64,000 nt of DNA, from the NCBI RefSeq assembly GCF_011745365.1, contig NW_024468910.1, forward strand, positions 4,306,068-4,370,067, written 5' to 3'. Below, piece after piece: positions 25,459 through 36,622 of the stretch. The notes under the pieces are model-generated. The model made no database searches, was not told the DNA's origin, and worked only from the letters and a program-made list of their open reading frames with translations. Within the stretch, counting starts at the first letter, position 1; every line of letters starts with the position of its first letter. Position numbers and translations under genes: made by a program. Origin of the DNA: Cryphonectria parasitica EP155 (Eukaryota > Ascomycota > Sordariomycetes > Diaporthales > Cryphonectriaceae).

Positions 25459-27188
25459 ATGGACCCAAAGAACCGCATCATAATCGACACCGACCCAGGT
25501 GAGCCACCTCCACACACCCTCACTGCGGCAAGTGTTCAGCCGGCTAAGCAGCAGCACAAACAGGTGTCGATGATATGCTCGCCCTGCTTCTCGCTCTCAC
25601 GGCGCGTCCAGACGAGCTCGAGGTCGCCATGATATCCGTCACCTATGGAAACGTTCCTCTGCAGAGGTAAGTGGGCGAGCGACTTTGCGAGAAAGAGAGA
25701 AAGAGAGAGTGTGTGTTTCTCCAAAATAGGCTCATGGTGTACACACCTGCTGTGACCAAGCATCCCGATTTTCCGGATGAAACACCAATGTCGGCAAGAA
25801 CGGCATTGGCAGACAGGGGCTTGATGGCTGAATCGGGTCTTGTTCTCTCGCTTTCTTCAATGTCTGGATCACTGACACACCTCTTGTTGTACACAGCTGT
25901 CTGCGGAACGTTGTGGCGTTGTTCCATGTGCTGGAGAAGGAGAGCGCATGGCGGAAACAGGCCGGCAGGCCTGAGGGGTATGAGGCGCTGAGGCACTCCA
26001 AGCCTATCGTGGCTGTTGGCGCTGAGCATCCCTTGCAGGATGAGATCCTGGCGGCGGACCATTTCCATGGTGCCGATGGATTGCATGGCGTCCACGAAGT
26101 TGTGAGTTTTGACGCCTGTTCTTGTTTGCTATCATTCTTGTCGTTGTGTAGAAAAGAGGGCGAAGGTAGAGAGCGGGGCTGACACTGGTGTTTATTGAAT
26201 TGACGGGAAATAGCATCCTGATCTCTCACCGGCAGACACATGGAGGTCGCTATTCGACCAGGATGGCACACACGCGACATCAGATTCCGTGGACCTGCCA
26301 ACATACTCATCTTATTTCACAGCCTCCAGTGTGCCTGCACACAAGGAGATACTTCGACTCCTGAAGGAGAGCCCCGAGGATACTGTTACTATTGTCGCCG
26401 TTGGTCCACTGACCAATGTGGCACTAGCAGCAGCTGAGGACCCGGAGACCTTCTTGCGCGTCAAGGAGCTGGTTGTCATGGGTGGAGCCGTACACGTGCC
26501 TGGCAACATCACACCCGCCGCCGAATTCAACTGCTACGCCGATACCATCGCCGCAGCACGTGTTTATGCCCTCACGTCACCTAAGCCCTCCTCCACCATG
26601 CCGTTGATTCTTGAGGGTAAGCCCTTCCTTGGGCCGTACCCAGCTAGACTCCCTAGACAGCTCAAGCTCAGCCTCTTCCCTCTTGACATCACCACCACGC
26701 ACCTCCTCAGCAAGAGCTACTTCAGCGCCCAGATTCAGCCACACATCGACGCCGGAAGCCCCCTGGCCCGGTGGATGGCCACTTTCATGTTTGGTGCTTT
26801 CGACAAGATCGCATCCATAGTCGGAGACAGTGTCAACCCGGGCTTCGACCTGAACGACCCGTTGTGTGTCTGGTACATGCTGACGCGCGACGACCCGGCG
26901 TGGAAGGCGGTGCCGAAGCCCGAAGATATCAGGGTTGAGACTGGCGGCCAGTGGACGCTAGGCATGCATGTGATCGATCGCAGGGCCATCAGCGATCCGG
27001 AGGACGAGGAGGGGGGCATTATCAAGACGAGTCCCGAGGATCCGTTGGATGCCGTGGAGTTTGATGAGGCGCCGGGTGATCACAAGTCATGGCGGGATGT
27101 GACCAGGGGAAACAGAATCAACAGGATTGTTGGGTCGCCCGGTGAGGAGTTATTTGAGAAGTTCTTGATGCAGCGTATGTTCGAATAG
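25459..27188 (+). CDS. Inosine-uridine preferring nucleoside hydrolase family protein
   Basis: Predicted 440 residues. Model: 25459..25498, 25564..25666, 25897..26101 and 26214..27188. These enzymes hydrolyse the N-glycosidic bond of ribonucleosides using a Ca2+ site. The signature is RIIIDTDPGVDDMLALLLAL at the N-terminus (residues about 6-25), interrupted after the first Gly base by intron 1, and it supplies the metal-binding aspartates. Further family features are ISVTYGNVPLQ, FHGADGLHGVH, TVTIVAVGPLTNVALA and VVMGGAVHVPGNITPAAEFN. Joining exon 3 to the acceptor at 26213 gives HPDLSPADTW, the expected family motif; a later acceptor would break the frame. The C-terminal part is longer than bacterial members and acidic, as in fungal versions. 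The protein would serve purine or pyrimidine salvage in the cytosol. Confidence 0.9.
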
Positions 27189-27717
27189 ATAGCAAAAAGA
27201 GGGGAAATATACAAATGGGAGACAGACAATTGGTATCGATTTCAATTGTACATGTGCTACGGATGGGGTTTCACGAGGCGGGCTATGATGCTGGTCAGAA
27301 GCCTAGGCACGAACAGGAGACATGAATCGAGGATGAAGTAGCATACCAGCACCTTATAAAAAAAGAAAGCAAATGGAAATCGATTAACATCCCTAATGTT
27401 GCCACCTTGCGCCAGATTACCCAACTCCGCCACGCCAATACATGCATCCAACTCGCTGCCCCATTACGAGGTCTCTTGCGCCAAAGTTGAGCTGAACCTG
27501 AATCGCCCAGAGATCTCATCCCATAGTAAATACCCCACCACAGATTACGCAGTCAACCAAACCATACCTGCTCGCCCCGGATCCTGGGTATCTCTCTATA
27601 CTGCACAAACTTCTCAACCTTCCGACCGCGCCTGCAGAATGGCCCCCAACTGAAGAGCTGACAGAAACCCGTACAGTCCCAAGTTATCATGTACTATCGG
27701 AAGGGTCGATTGCTAAA
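27189..27717. other. Convergent 3' intergenic region
   Basis: 3' flanks of the nucleoside hydrolase (plus) and LSM8 (minus). No gene is seen. Confidence 0.5.
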
Positions 27718-28154
27718 TCAAGAATGCTTGACACCACCAATAGTGGTACCTTTCACCTGCGTCCAGTCGATGCTGTCGTCCAGAGCTTCATCGACCAGGC
27801 CGACCAGACAGACGTTGTCGCCACGGACGATGTACAGACCAAGTTGGGCCTCCTGGCTGGGCTCCTCGTCCTCGGGCTCCCGTATGACGCGTTCAATCGC
27901 GTTCTGGAGGACCTTTTGTTGAAGGTAATCTGGTCAGGGTCCCGTTTGCCTCGCGTGGAATAGAGATGCAGGGAGGGATATACATACCAGGTTGGTCTGG
28001 TGGTCAGCACTGAAAAGGGTGCCAACGAGGGTACGGCCATCAGCAGTGATGATGCAGACTCTCTCTACATGAGGAATGAAAAGTCAGACATGAGGATTCA
28101 TAAGCTGTGGGTAAGAGATGAAAACTTACTCTCCAGGTAGTTGTTCAAAGACAT
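27718..28154 (-). CDS. LSM8: U6 snRNA-associated Sm-like protein LSm8
   Basis: Predicted 98 residues. Model: complement of 27718..27912, 27988..28064 and 28130..28154. A single Sm fold: Sm1 motif VCIITADGRTLVGTLFSADH with TNLVL, and Sm2 motif LYIVRGDNVCLVGLVDE. The start MSLNNYLEKRV and the tail IDWTQVKGTTIGGVKHS match LSm8 rather than other LSm proteins. LSm8 is the subunit that makes the nuclear LSm2-8 ring, which binds the U6 snRNA 3' end and supports splicing. The exon 1-2 join uses the acceptor TAG at 28065-28067 and gives EKR. The gene is divergent from the thioredoxin-fold gene at 28803. Confidence 0.93.
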
Positions 28155-28802
28155 CTTCGAAGAGTTTCACGGTTATGCTGATGTTTGATTTTATGATGTG
28201 ATTGATGGGTTGCGGGACAATGTCGACTATGATGTGAGACTGTCGAAACTTTGTAGAAAGAAAGGACCAAGTGTGGTTGAGAAGATTTGGAGGTGGTAGG
28301 GATGAAGTGTGAGCAGCAGAGGTGGGCTTGAATTGTACGTTGTGATATTTAGTAGGTGAAGAAGTTCAGGAAATTTTGGTGGTACTCGACAAGCTCCAAG
28401 ATGCCTTGCTGAGTTGAGCTCACCCCCCTGCAACAGCTGCTGGGACTGGCAGCGGTCCGGGGGGGGGGCTGTTCTGCCACTAAAGGCATACCCCTGCAGG
28501 TTAGCAGCAGTGGAGCCCCTTCCAGAGGAGGTAGATTTTGTCAGCAGGAAGCAGCACCTGAGAACCAACCCACAAACCTTTATACTCAGCTATAACTTCC
28601 CACTGCTTGATTTCTACCCTCTCAGAGCCAGAAACTTTACTCTGGACATATAGAAACCAACTTGGGCTTGATTTGGGAGTGGCTTGATAGGTAAAGTGGC
28701 CAAGAAATCCATAAGCATGACAATTCTTTGGGCATGGGCAAATGTGTTGACTTTCCACTTATGAAAGTAGGCAGAAGACACCGGCAAGGAGTAAGAGATC
28801 CA
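28155..28802. promoter_or_regulatory. Divergent promoter, LSM8 and glutaredoxin-like gene
   Basis: About 650 bp shared upstream region. No coding exon is seen. A G-run (28457-28466) is the only strong low-complexity element. Confidence 0.5.
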
Positions 28803-29194
28803 ATGCGCCTTACAAACAGGCTGCTGCAGCAATGCAGAATCACACTATTCACCAGAGAACACTGTGGTCTCTGTGTCTCAGCCCGGTCAGTCCTCTCAGA
28901 TGTATGGGACACACGGCCGTTTGTCTTCAAGGAGGTCGATATTGTCAAGCCTGAAAATAAGACTTGGAGAGAGTTGTACGATTTTGATGTTCCTGTGGTA
29001 TGTTGAGAAGATGATAACCCCCTTGGTCTCTCTAGTTAAATTGACATGAAAGGCTCATTGCTTGACAGATACACATCAGCAGGGCCAGCCAACCTGAAGA
29101 GGACCCAAAGCTTGCCTCCAAGGCCCTGAAGCTTATGCACCGGCTCACACCTGATCAAGTCAAGGCTAAGATGGATGAGGCTGAAAAGGCGTAG
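28803..29194 (+). CDS. Glutaredoxin-like (DUF836) thioredoxin-fold protein
   Basis: Predicted 106 residues. Model: 28803..28997 and 29069..29194. The N-terminal strand and active-site motif are RITLFTREHCGLCVSARSVL: a CxxC pair (CGLC) at the position of glutaredoxin active cysteines. Then come FKEVDIVKP, LYDFDVPVIHI (the cis-Pro loop, made by the exon join) and a C-terminal helix. This is the DUF836 glutaredoxin-like family, of which yeast YDR286C is an example. It is probably a small mitochondrial or cytosolic redox protein, but the substrate is unknown. The ATG at 28803 was chosen because the protein then begins MRLTNRLLQQ just before the first strand; an in-frame ATG at 28728 would add 25 residues. 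The 3' end lies only 65 bp from the convergent aldolase gene. Confidence 0.85.
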
Positions 29195-29259
29195 AAAATG
29201 TTTCATACAGTTCTACCAACAAAAAGGAAAGCCAGTTTCCGGCCCGCAGATACAGTGGC

Positions 29260-30399
29260 CTACGATCCGTAACCTTTGCCCTTCTCCGGTCCCGTCGATC
29301 CTAACGCAACGGCCATGGACTGTTTCATGATAAATTCGAGCGTTGTAAGGTCGGTGCCGACATTGATCATATCGAAACCTTGCTTGCCATACCTATCGGA
29401 TCATCAGCCGAATGGTTTTTGGATTTCTGGGGCGATGGACTCACGCAGCTGCCTCCTCGGCACTTGAGGCGTACATGCCGCACTTCTTCCCAGCAGCCTT
29501 TGTGGCCTTCAGTATTCTCGCAATGGCTGACTTGAGCTCGGGCTTCACGTCGCCGTTGATGATGGGATAGCCAATGTTGTTGCCGAGATCGAAGGGGCCG
29601 ATGAAGAGAACATCAACGAGCGGCGCGATCTCCTCCACCGCCTCCAAAGCTTCCTTGGTCTCAATTTGTACCATTGTCAGTATGGCATCGTTGGCTTGCT
29701 GGAGATACTCGGTGAAAGAAGGTATGGGCGAGAAGTTCTGCATAGCGATGGGCGAGCCGAAGCCTCGTCGGCCTTGCGGTGGAAACTTGGCCGAGGCTAC
29801 GACCTGCTTGACCTCATCTACGCTTCTGATGAGCGGCACCAGGATCTGCAACCAGCTTGGTCAGTCTTACGGCCTGACAATGCAGACACATACTTATGTC
29901 CTCAATGGAGAGGTCTCACCCCATGTGCACCAGCGTCAAGCGCGCCTGGGACGCAAGGGTCAGCGTACTCTGTCGATACTCCTCAATAATCGAGCACAAT
30001 CCCCCACTCACGCTTGATCATCCATGACTGCGTGTCTGGAATTCTGACACATGGAGACACGCCGCAGGCTGCGATAGCCGGGATAGCTTCGTGCATGGCG
30101 GCATCGTCGATATTCCCATGCTCACAATCGACCATGATCCAATCTGGATTCGCCCTTGCCAGGGCCCTCGAGACGTTGGTCCCTGGCATCATCTGCCAGA
30201 TCCCATAGCTGGGGCCTTTATTCTCGGCAAAGGCTGTCTGCAGCCTATTGGACTTCTGCATTGCTGTGGCCGCGGCCATTATTGAGGATCTCCGCAGAGC
30301 AAAATTGGGGTATTGAAGGCACACAGTGGAGTGTCGGAACCCAGAACAAGAGAGAATTAAGCGAGAAGTCAGGCGTGATGGCTGCAGCGACGAGGTCAT
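29260..30399 (-). CDS. HpcH/HpaI-type aldolase (class II, pyruvate-type)
   Basis: Model: complement of 29260..29392, 29445..29845, 29921..29946 and 30012..30399, 315 residues from 30399 or 275 from the ATG at 30279. Exon 3 of the order read (29921..29946) is counted as a 26-nt micro-exon; it restores KRALDAGAHGILVPL. Family members cleave or form 4-hydroxy-2-oxo acids with a divalent metal. Motifs: GIWQMMPG, DWIMVDCEHGNIDD (metal Glu and His), PCVRIPD, VQIETKEALEAVEEI and LFIGPFDLGNNIGYP. The upstream extension from 30399 is Ser/Arg-rich and free of acidic residues, which resembles a mitochondrial presequence; the internal start would give a cytosolic form. The gene is divergent from the sugar transporter at 31621. 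The true substrate is unknown. Confidence 0.87.
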
Positions 30400-31620
30400 T
30401 GTCACAAAGCGAAGACGGCAGCTCCTACATATATTGAAGCTAATGTCGAAGCCCGGGAGAATGATCAACGAGAGAGCACGCTATTAATAGTCAGGGTCAA
30501 GGATTAAGGCTACCGCTTTGTAGCTGGAGTTGATCATCCGTTGCCGATCTTTGACAGTGAGGAGTCGTGGAGTACAGTTCTCCTCACAACAGCGGGGTCA
30601 GCGCAGAACATTGCGGGGGTGGTGGGAACACAGCTCAATCTGATGGACGATTTGTGAGTTTTTTTACTGCTCAGCGCCGAGGAAACACTCGGTTCTGCAC
30701 ACCACCATCTTGCCGGTACACAATCTTCCGAGTTCTTGCAACGAGACAACGAATGTTGAAGAATTTCATATGCACAAGACAGTCCAAGAATCCTGGCCTT
30801 TCGGAACTACATTCATTCTCATCATAGCCATAAAAAAACCCTGACACAACTTTCCTCAGAAGGGGGCCATTGTTATCGTTTTTTCTTCTTTTCGGTGAAG
30901 ATAACAGGGCAAGTGTAGCTCCCATCGATTCGTGGATACCGGCGCGACTCGGAGGCATTCAGGCCACACCAATTTTAAATATGCTGAGCGAGACCGGGCC
31001 GGAGGGGTCTCCCGTCGTCGTCCCGGCCCAAGATCCGGGAGCCTTGGCCGCTCGATTTTCAACGGCCATGATCCACCTCAACGGGAAAAAGGTGGGGATG
31101 ACTTCATCTTTTTCGCCATGTCAGGTATTTAAAATGGACAAAAAGAAAGAGCTGTGCTGACTAGGCCGTTCACTCAGGAAAAAGACATGTCTTGCAATCC
31201 AGAGGCGCGCACCAGAATGGATGGCTGTGTGGCCACTGGCGGCGATGCTCGAAGAGGTACCTCCGCAAGGGTGACTGTCTTCCGCCCGACAAGAGTCAAG
31301 AGAAAGGCGGAAATCCCCACTCATCCGCTTAGAATATGTCGGCGGAGTGCGGACTGGTTGGCAGAGATGGATTTGGGTCCGGTATGCCTCACTGCAGAAC
31401 TACCTCCCTCCCACCTACTCATCCCCAGAGAGTAGGCTCCTCGATATATAAAGAAACAGAGTGGGCACGCATCTGAGACCTTCTTTCTAATAGGTGCTGC
31501 AGTACCCTGCTACTGATTGAGGAAAGAAAGAAGAGGAAAAGGTGAATATCCTCGCCAAAGAAAATATTTCTCGATACATAACTGGATTGGATTGCGTACC
31601 TTTTCACAGTGGCGCTCAAG
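30400..31620. promoter_or_regulatory. Divergent promoter, aldolase and sugar transporter
   Basis: About 1.2 kb shared by the two genes. It contains GC-rich CGG-bearing stretches at 30990-31050 and around 31340, of the kind bound by zinc-cluster regulators, but no site can be assigned from sequence alone. Confidence 0.45.
31446..31453 (+). promoter_or_regulatory. TATA-like box of sugar transporter
   Basis: TATATAAA lies 168 bp upstream of the ATG at 31621, a plausible distance for a TATA element in a fungus. Confidence 0.4.
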
Positions 31621-33350
31621 ATGATACGACGGCTGCTGGAAGCTCAGCCCTTGTATATCAGGGCGAGCATCATAACATCTTTGATTGCTATGCTTTTTGG
31701 GTATGTTGTCGTCGAATCGGGAGACTGATGACAAGACAAGTGATTACTAACCAGCAGCAGTTTGGATACAGGCACCATCGGGTCCGTGACGGATATGGCC
31801 TCGTTCCAGGTCACGATGGGTTACATCTCGTCTACAACCCGAGGCGTTATCGTCTCGTCCATTCTCCCGACCGGCGCCCTGGCAGCTCTGCTCGCCGGCA
31901 TCCTGGCGGACAAGTATGGACGAAAACGTCTGATCGTCAGCGGAGCAGTAATCTACGGAATCGGCGCCGCCATCGAGTGCTCCTCAATGGCCCTGGGCAT
32001 GTTCCTCGCCGGCCGGCTGATCAAGGGCGTCGGGCAGGGTCTGTTCCTCTCTACAGTGTACGTCCAAGTTTCTGAGATCTCGCCTGCCTCGACCCGAGGG
32101 ACCATGACCTCTGTCCCGCAGTTTCTCCTGGTCTGCGGTCTAGTGACGGGCTTCTTCATGTCCTACGGCACGGCTAGCATCAAAAACTCTGCATCCTGGC
32201 GCCTGCCTATCGCGATTGCCTCGATTCTCGCATTCGGATTTGCAGCGCTGAACCTGCTCACGCCGCCCTCGCCCCGCTGGCTCCTCGCCAAGGGCTACAC
32301 CGAGGAGGCACGCGCGGTCATTGCTGCCCTCGGCCTGGACGAGGCGGAGCAGCGCGAGATGATGGCCAACTCCGCGTCTGCCCTCGAGCACGCTCCTGAC
32401 GGGTCCGTATGGGACTCGCTGCAGCAGACGTTTCAGGACTTTGCCGCAGCCTTCTCGGCGCCGTTCCGAGCCCGCACTGCCTTTGGCTGCTTCATCATGG
32501 CGTTCCAGCAGTTCTGCGGCATCGACGGCGTGCTCTACTACGCGCCGATCCTGTTCCGCCAGGCGGGTTTGTCGGGCGACAAGGCCAACTTCTTGGCCTC
32601 GGGCGTGTCGTCGTTGGTGATCCTGGCAACCGTCGTCCCGGCCACGATTTGGGCAGACAAATGGGGCCGGCGGACGTCGTCGATCCTGGGCGGGACGCTG
32701 ATCACGATCCTGATGCTGGTCATGGGCACCATGTATGCCGCCAACCTCGTGCACCCGAACTATGGCGCCGGGCGGTGGGTGGTGGTCGTGTCTATCTACC
32801 TGTTTGCTATCGTCTTCAATGGGACGTGGGCTATTGCTTTTCGGACGTTCCTGGTAGAGAGCTTGCCGAGGAAGACGAGAAGCAGCGCCTCGTCGTTGGG
32901 GCAGTGCTCGAACTGGGTAAGTCTTGTTTCCCTTTTCTTCTTCTTCTTCTTCTTCTTCTTTTCTTTCCTCCCCTCTTGTTCAAATCTACCAATCGGTTGG
33001 CTGACAACTTGTCGAAAAAGATTGCAAACTATATAGTAGCTCTCACGACTCCCGTCTTCATTGACCGCACAACCTTTGGAGCATATTACTTCTTCGCCTG
33101 CTCGGCCTTTATCTGCACTGTCGGGTGCGCGCTGTACATGTTCGAGACAAAGGGCCATACCCTAGAGGTGATTGAGCAGAGATATATGGATAGTAAAGCC
33201 AATGCCACGGGCAGCAGGTGGAACATGGAAAAGTTTAAGCTGAGACCGGTCGCGAGGACCCGTGAGGTTCAGGATATTAGTAGACCGGGGTCATCTCCTA
33301 CGAGTGGTGATGAAAGTTTTGAAGTTAATAACAACAGGTTGATGGTCTAG
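31621..33350 (+). CDS. MFS sugar/quinate-type transporter
   Basis: Predicted 521 residues. Model: 31621..31700, 31761..32916 and 33021..33350. A 12-span major facilitator of the sugar porter family that moves sugars or related polyols or acids across the plasma membrane. Motifs: LFGLDTGTIG in span 1 (restored by the first splice), ADKYGRKRLIVSG (the D-R-x-G-R-R/K loop), GRLIKGVGQG, YVQVSEISPASTRGT (PETSPK-like region), SPRWLLAKGYTEEA, FQQFCGIDGVLYYAP (the QQxxGxNxxxYY motif with D for N), WADKWGRR and FETKGHTLEVIEQRY at the C-terminus. The substrate cannot be read from sequence. Intron 2 contains a TTC microsatellite. It is convergent with the cupin gene, 170 bp away. Confidence 0.92.
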
Positions 33351-33521
33351 ATTGATGTGTTATCCTGAAGGAAGAATAAGGAGATGAAGAAGAATGTGCT
33401 CAAAGAGCGAGGACCAGTTAATCAGTCATCTAGTAATGAAGAAAGGATTCCTGAGAAAACCTTATGGCATGTATGGAATTGCAAACATAAGACAAAGAAC
33501 CATCTCTCCCAGTGCCGTTGC

Positions 33522-34196
33522 TCACTTCCACTGCCCACAAAGCCCCTCCTCTGCCGTCCCCAGCACCGGATCCCTCGCAGGCTTCGGAACAGCCCAAACC
33601 ATCTCATACTCCCCTCTACCTTTCTCTCCACCCACCGCAAAATCCCAACCCTCGCCCCCAACAGGATACGCCCCTAGCATGGTAAACCCAGCCAGCCGCA
33701 CCCCATCCAGCACAGCCCGCACATCGTGGCTCCCACCCTTGTCCTTCTCCGCTGCCACCCCATGCCCATCCCCCGGCGTGAGCAGCGCAAACTCCCCCTC
33801 CGGCTTCACGTCGAATGTCTTGTGTGCCGTGCCCGCAGGAAGCACAAACACATCGCCTGCCTGGGCCAGGACCTCGACACCGCCTTCCTCGCGGGCTAGG
33901 CCGTGGGTGTTTTGCTCTGGGTCCGTGTCTGTGTCAGCGACGCCGAGGCGGATGGTGGCGGTGCCGGAGAGGACGGCCATGGCCTCGTGGGCGCGGGTGT
34001 GGTAGTGGGCGGGCTGGGTGGGGCCGTAGCGGTAGATCCACTGGGGCTCCCAGCCGTTGGTTGTGAAGAGGTCGTGGACTTTGGCCGGTGTGAGGTCGGC
34101 TGGCGGGAGGAGGATGGCTGGGTAGTGGAGGACGGGGTGGGGGGAGTTGGGGATTAGGTCGGTGGGAGGGAGATGGTATTTTTTGACCACGACCAT
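33522..34196 (-). CDS. Cupin-domain protein
   Basis: Predicted 224 residues, single exon. The first cupin motif is PAHYHTRAHEAMAVLSG (HxH x4 E x6 G) and the second is GDVFVLPAGTAHKTF (G x5 P x G x2 H), so both metal-binding motifs are complete. This is a monocupin of the bacterial YjlB-like kind common in fungi; the reaction is not known. The start at 34196 (MVVVKKYHLPPTDL) is preferred. An upstream in-frame ATG at 34340 would add 48 residues including a poly-Ser tract from a GAG-type repeat, which looks like leader sequence. Its neighbours, the sugar transporter and HpcH/HpaI aldolase, make a role in sugar or acid catabolism possible, which is inference. Confidence 0.82.
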   Translation of the reverse strand: MVVVKKYHLPPTDLIPNSPHPVLHYPAILLPPADLTPAKVHDLFTTNGWEPQWIYRYGPTQPAHYHTRAHEAMAVLSGTATIRLGVADTDTDPEQNTHGLAREEGGVEVLAQAGDVFVLPAGTAHKTFDVKPEGEFALLTPGDGHGVAAEKDKGGSHDVRAVLDGVRLAGFTMLGAYPVGGEGWDFAVGGEKGRGEYEMVWAVPKPARDPVLGTAEEGLCGQWK

Positions 34197-35414
34197 TGTT
34201 TGGACTTTTGAGGGTGAGGAGGAGGAGGAGGAGGAGGAGGAGGAGTTGGAGCAGTGTTTCAATCTGTGGGTTGGGTGACAAGGTTTGTTTGGAAATAAGA
34301 GGCGGTAGTTTATTATACTCGGCCTTGAGATAAAGGGCAACTAGGTACTTACTTATAGATAGCCCCGCATTAAAGTACTTGGACAGCGATTCCGGAGGGG
34401 TAAATGGAAAGACCTGTACTTGTCTTTGACATTTTCATATCACTTTTGATATAAGCTGGCTCTGTTTACCTGGAGAAAGAGGAGTCATCAGTTTATTAAG
34501 TAGTTACTGCTACTGTACAATAAGCCTGTGTGAAATTTTGATGAGCAACGAGGAACACTGAGAACTGAATTTACTGTCTTGTGTCGTGTCATACTGCCCG
34601 TTTTCCCTCTATATAATCTTCCAAAACGCCAGCATACTTGGGTATTTATATTATATCATAGCTTTGAAGGTGTGTTGTAGGTCATGTGCTTGAATTATTT
34701 AGCTATACAACTTGAAGTTGATGTAAATCTGGAAAAGTGTTGCAGAGCTGCTTACATTCGGAAGCCTTGTCATGCACAAGGTTGTAAATACTGAGCAGTA
34801 GTAAGTTTAGAAAGCATAAACACTCAGACATATGTTATGATTTACTGTAAACTATTAATCCAGGAGCTGGGACGGCGGTCAGAAATCAGGAATGCTTCCT
34901 AGTATGGACCAAAACGTCGTCTACAATGCAGCAGTTGTACCAACATCAACCTGGTGTCGCAGTTGTTCTATGCTAACAAATACAAACAGGAATAAACTAA
35001 TCTTTATCAGCAATAAAAGTCTATGACTAGGCTATTACCATTCATCAAGCTACCAATGATTCTCTTGTATAGAGGGACAGAGAGAAGAAAAGACACAAAC
35101 GAGGAAAAAGATGATGTTGGAGGAAGAGGACCCCTAACCCTGTATACTTTTACTATGGTACAACCTTTACTGCACTGTACTGTACGAGTATTTCCAATAA
35201 CAGGGGGCCGCACAGGGGTCTTCTGGCTGCCCCGCTACCCCACGTCGTCTTGCAGCCCATGACAGGGGGGCAGCTCTTGAGAGCTACTATGTAGAATCTT
35301 CTGGATCAGAAGCGTCGACAAGAACAATCTGACTTCCACCTCCAAACTGAATACACAACTCTACAACGCCAATCCACCACTTCGGCCTCTCTGATCATCC
35401 TCAGCCCTTTCAAG
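34197..35414. promoter_or_regulatory. Divergent intergenic region, AT-rich
   Basis: About 1.2 kb between the cupin gene start (minus) and the CHORD gene start (plus). The centre (34330-35060) is distinctly AT-rich. No gene is seen. Confidence 0.5.
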
Positions 35415-35536
35415 ATGGCCCAAAAGTGCGTCCATCGCGGTTGCGAGAAGACGTTCACCGACGCCGACGAGGTGTGCCGTTACCACCCTGGACCACCAGT
35501 CTTTCACGAAGGCCAAAAAGGTGAGGTTTCTCTTTC

Positions 35537-35579
<43 letters not shown>

Positions 35580-36622
35580 CCAGGCGGTGGGGACCTCAGA
35601 GAAGACTAGGCTAGGATATCAAGAGGCTGACCACGTTCCCGGCAACCCTACAGGATGGAAATGCTGCAAGCCCCGCGTCCTGACATTCGACGAGTTCCTG
35701 GCAATCGAGCCCTGCACAGAGGGCAAGCACAGCACCACCGACCTGCCGCCCGCCGTCGAGAAGAAAGAGGCCCCCTCAGACCCAGCCGTGCTGAAGCAGG
35801 CCGCCACCGACACTTCCGGCCCAGCCATTCCCCGCGCCCCGATCAATCCGGCCACACCGTCCGCGACACCGCCGCCCCCACCCCCCGAGTCCGACGACGA
35901 CGACCCTGCCCTCGAGATCCCCGACGGGCGTACGTGTAGGAGGCGTGCGTGTGGGGCCAGCTACAACAAGGGCTCGGGCCGGGCGGACCAGGAGAACTGC
36001 GTGCACCACCCCGGCGTGCCCATCTTTCATGAGGGCAGTAAGGGCTATACGTGCTGCAAGAGGCGCGTGCTGGACTTTGACGACTTTATGAAGATTGAGG
36101 GGTGCAAGACCAAGGCCCGGCATCTGTTTGTGGGGAGCGGGAAGAAGGAGAAGGCGGGGCCGAAGGGGGCAGAGGAGGAGTTGTTGGAGACCGTGCGGTG
36201 AGTTAAACAGTCCCAAGGCGAGAAGGGAAAGGGAAATAAGACCGAAAAAGAAAAGGTCAAGGAATAACAAGATGCTGATCAAAATCCATGGGAACAGGAC
36301 CGACTTCTACCAGACGCCAACCAGCGTCATCGCCTCCTTCTTCCTCAAGAAGATCAACAAGGACACGGCAAAGGTCGTCTTCACAGATTCATCCATCCAG
36401 CTCGACCTGCCCACCACAGACAGCCCCCCGAAGCGATACCGAACCGAAGTACCGCTGTTCGGTGGCATCGACACGGCCAAGACAACGTTCAAGATCCTCG
36501 GGACCAAGCTCGAGGTGACGCTCGTCAAGGCCGAGGTGAGCTCTTGGCCCGTCCTGCGGGCTGACGACCGGCCGACCGGAGAGATACTACAAATAGGCCG
36601 CGCCGGAAAAGTGGTGCAGTAG
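35415..36622 (+). CDS. CHORD- and CS-domain protein (CHP1/RAR1 type)
   Basis: Predicted 324 residues. Model: 35415..35520, 35654..36197 and 36298..36622. CHORD1 (residues about 5-65) starts CVHRGCEKTF and runs through [20 protein letters not shown] across the splice. CHORD2 (about 155-215) has CRRRACGASY, CVHHPGVPIFHEGSKGYTCC and FDDFMKIEGC. All the zinc-ligand Cys/His positions I can see are kept. A CS (p23-like) domain follows (DFYQTPTSVIASFFLKKI to LEVTLVKA), restored by the splice at 36197/36298. Proteins of this layout are Hsp90 co-chaperones; relatives include metazoan CHP1/morgana, and plant RAR1 has the CHORDs without the CS domain. A Pro-rich acidic linker separates the CHORDs. Intron 1 holds a CT microsatellite. 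Confidence 0.92.
35541..35577. repeat. (CT)n microsatellite in intron
   Basis: About 37 bp of CT repeat inside intron 1 of the CHORD-CS gene. Confidence 0.85.

Noticed and set aside
25681..25896. Extra coding exon in the nucleoside hydrolase
   Set aside because: The frame is broken there, and the join from 25666 to 25897 gives a continuous family-like sequence.
32140..32754. 204-residue minus-strand frame
   Set aside because: Shadow of the MFS transporter exon 2.
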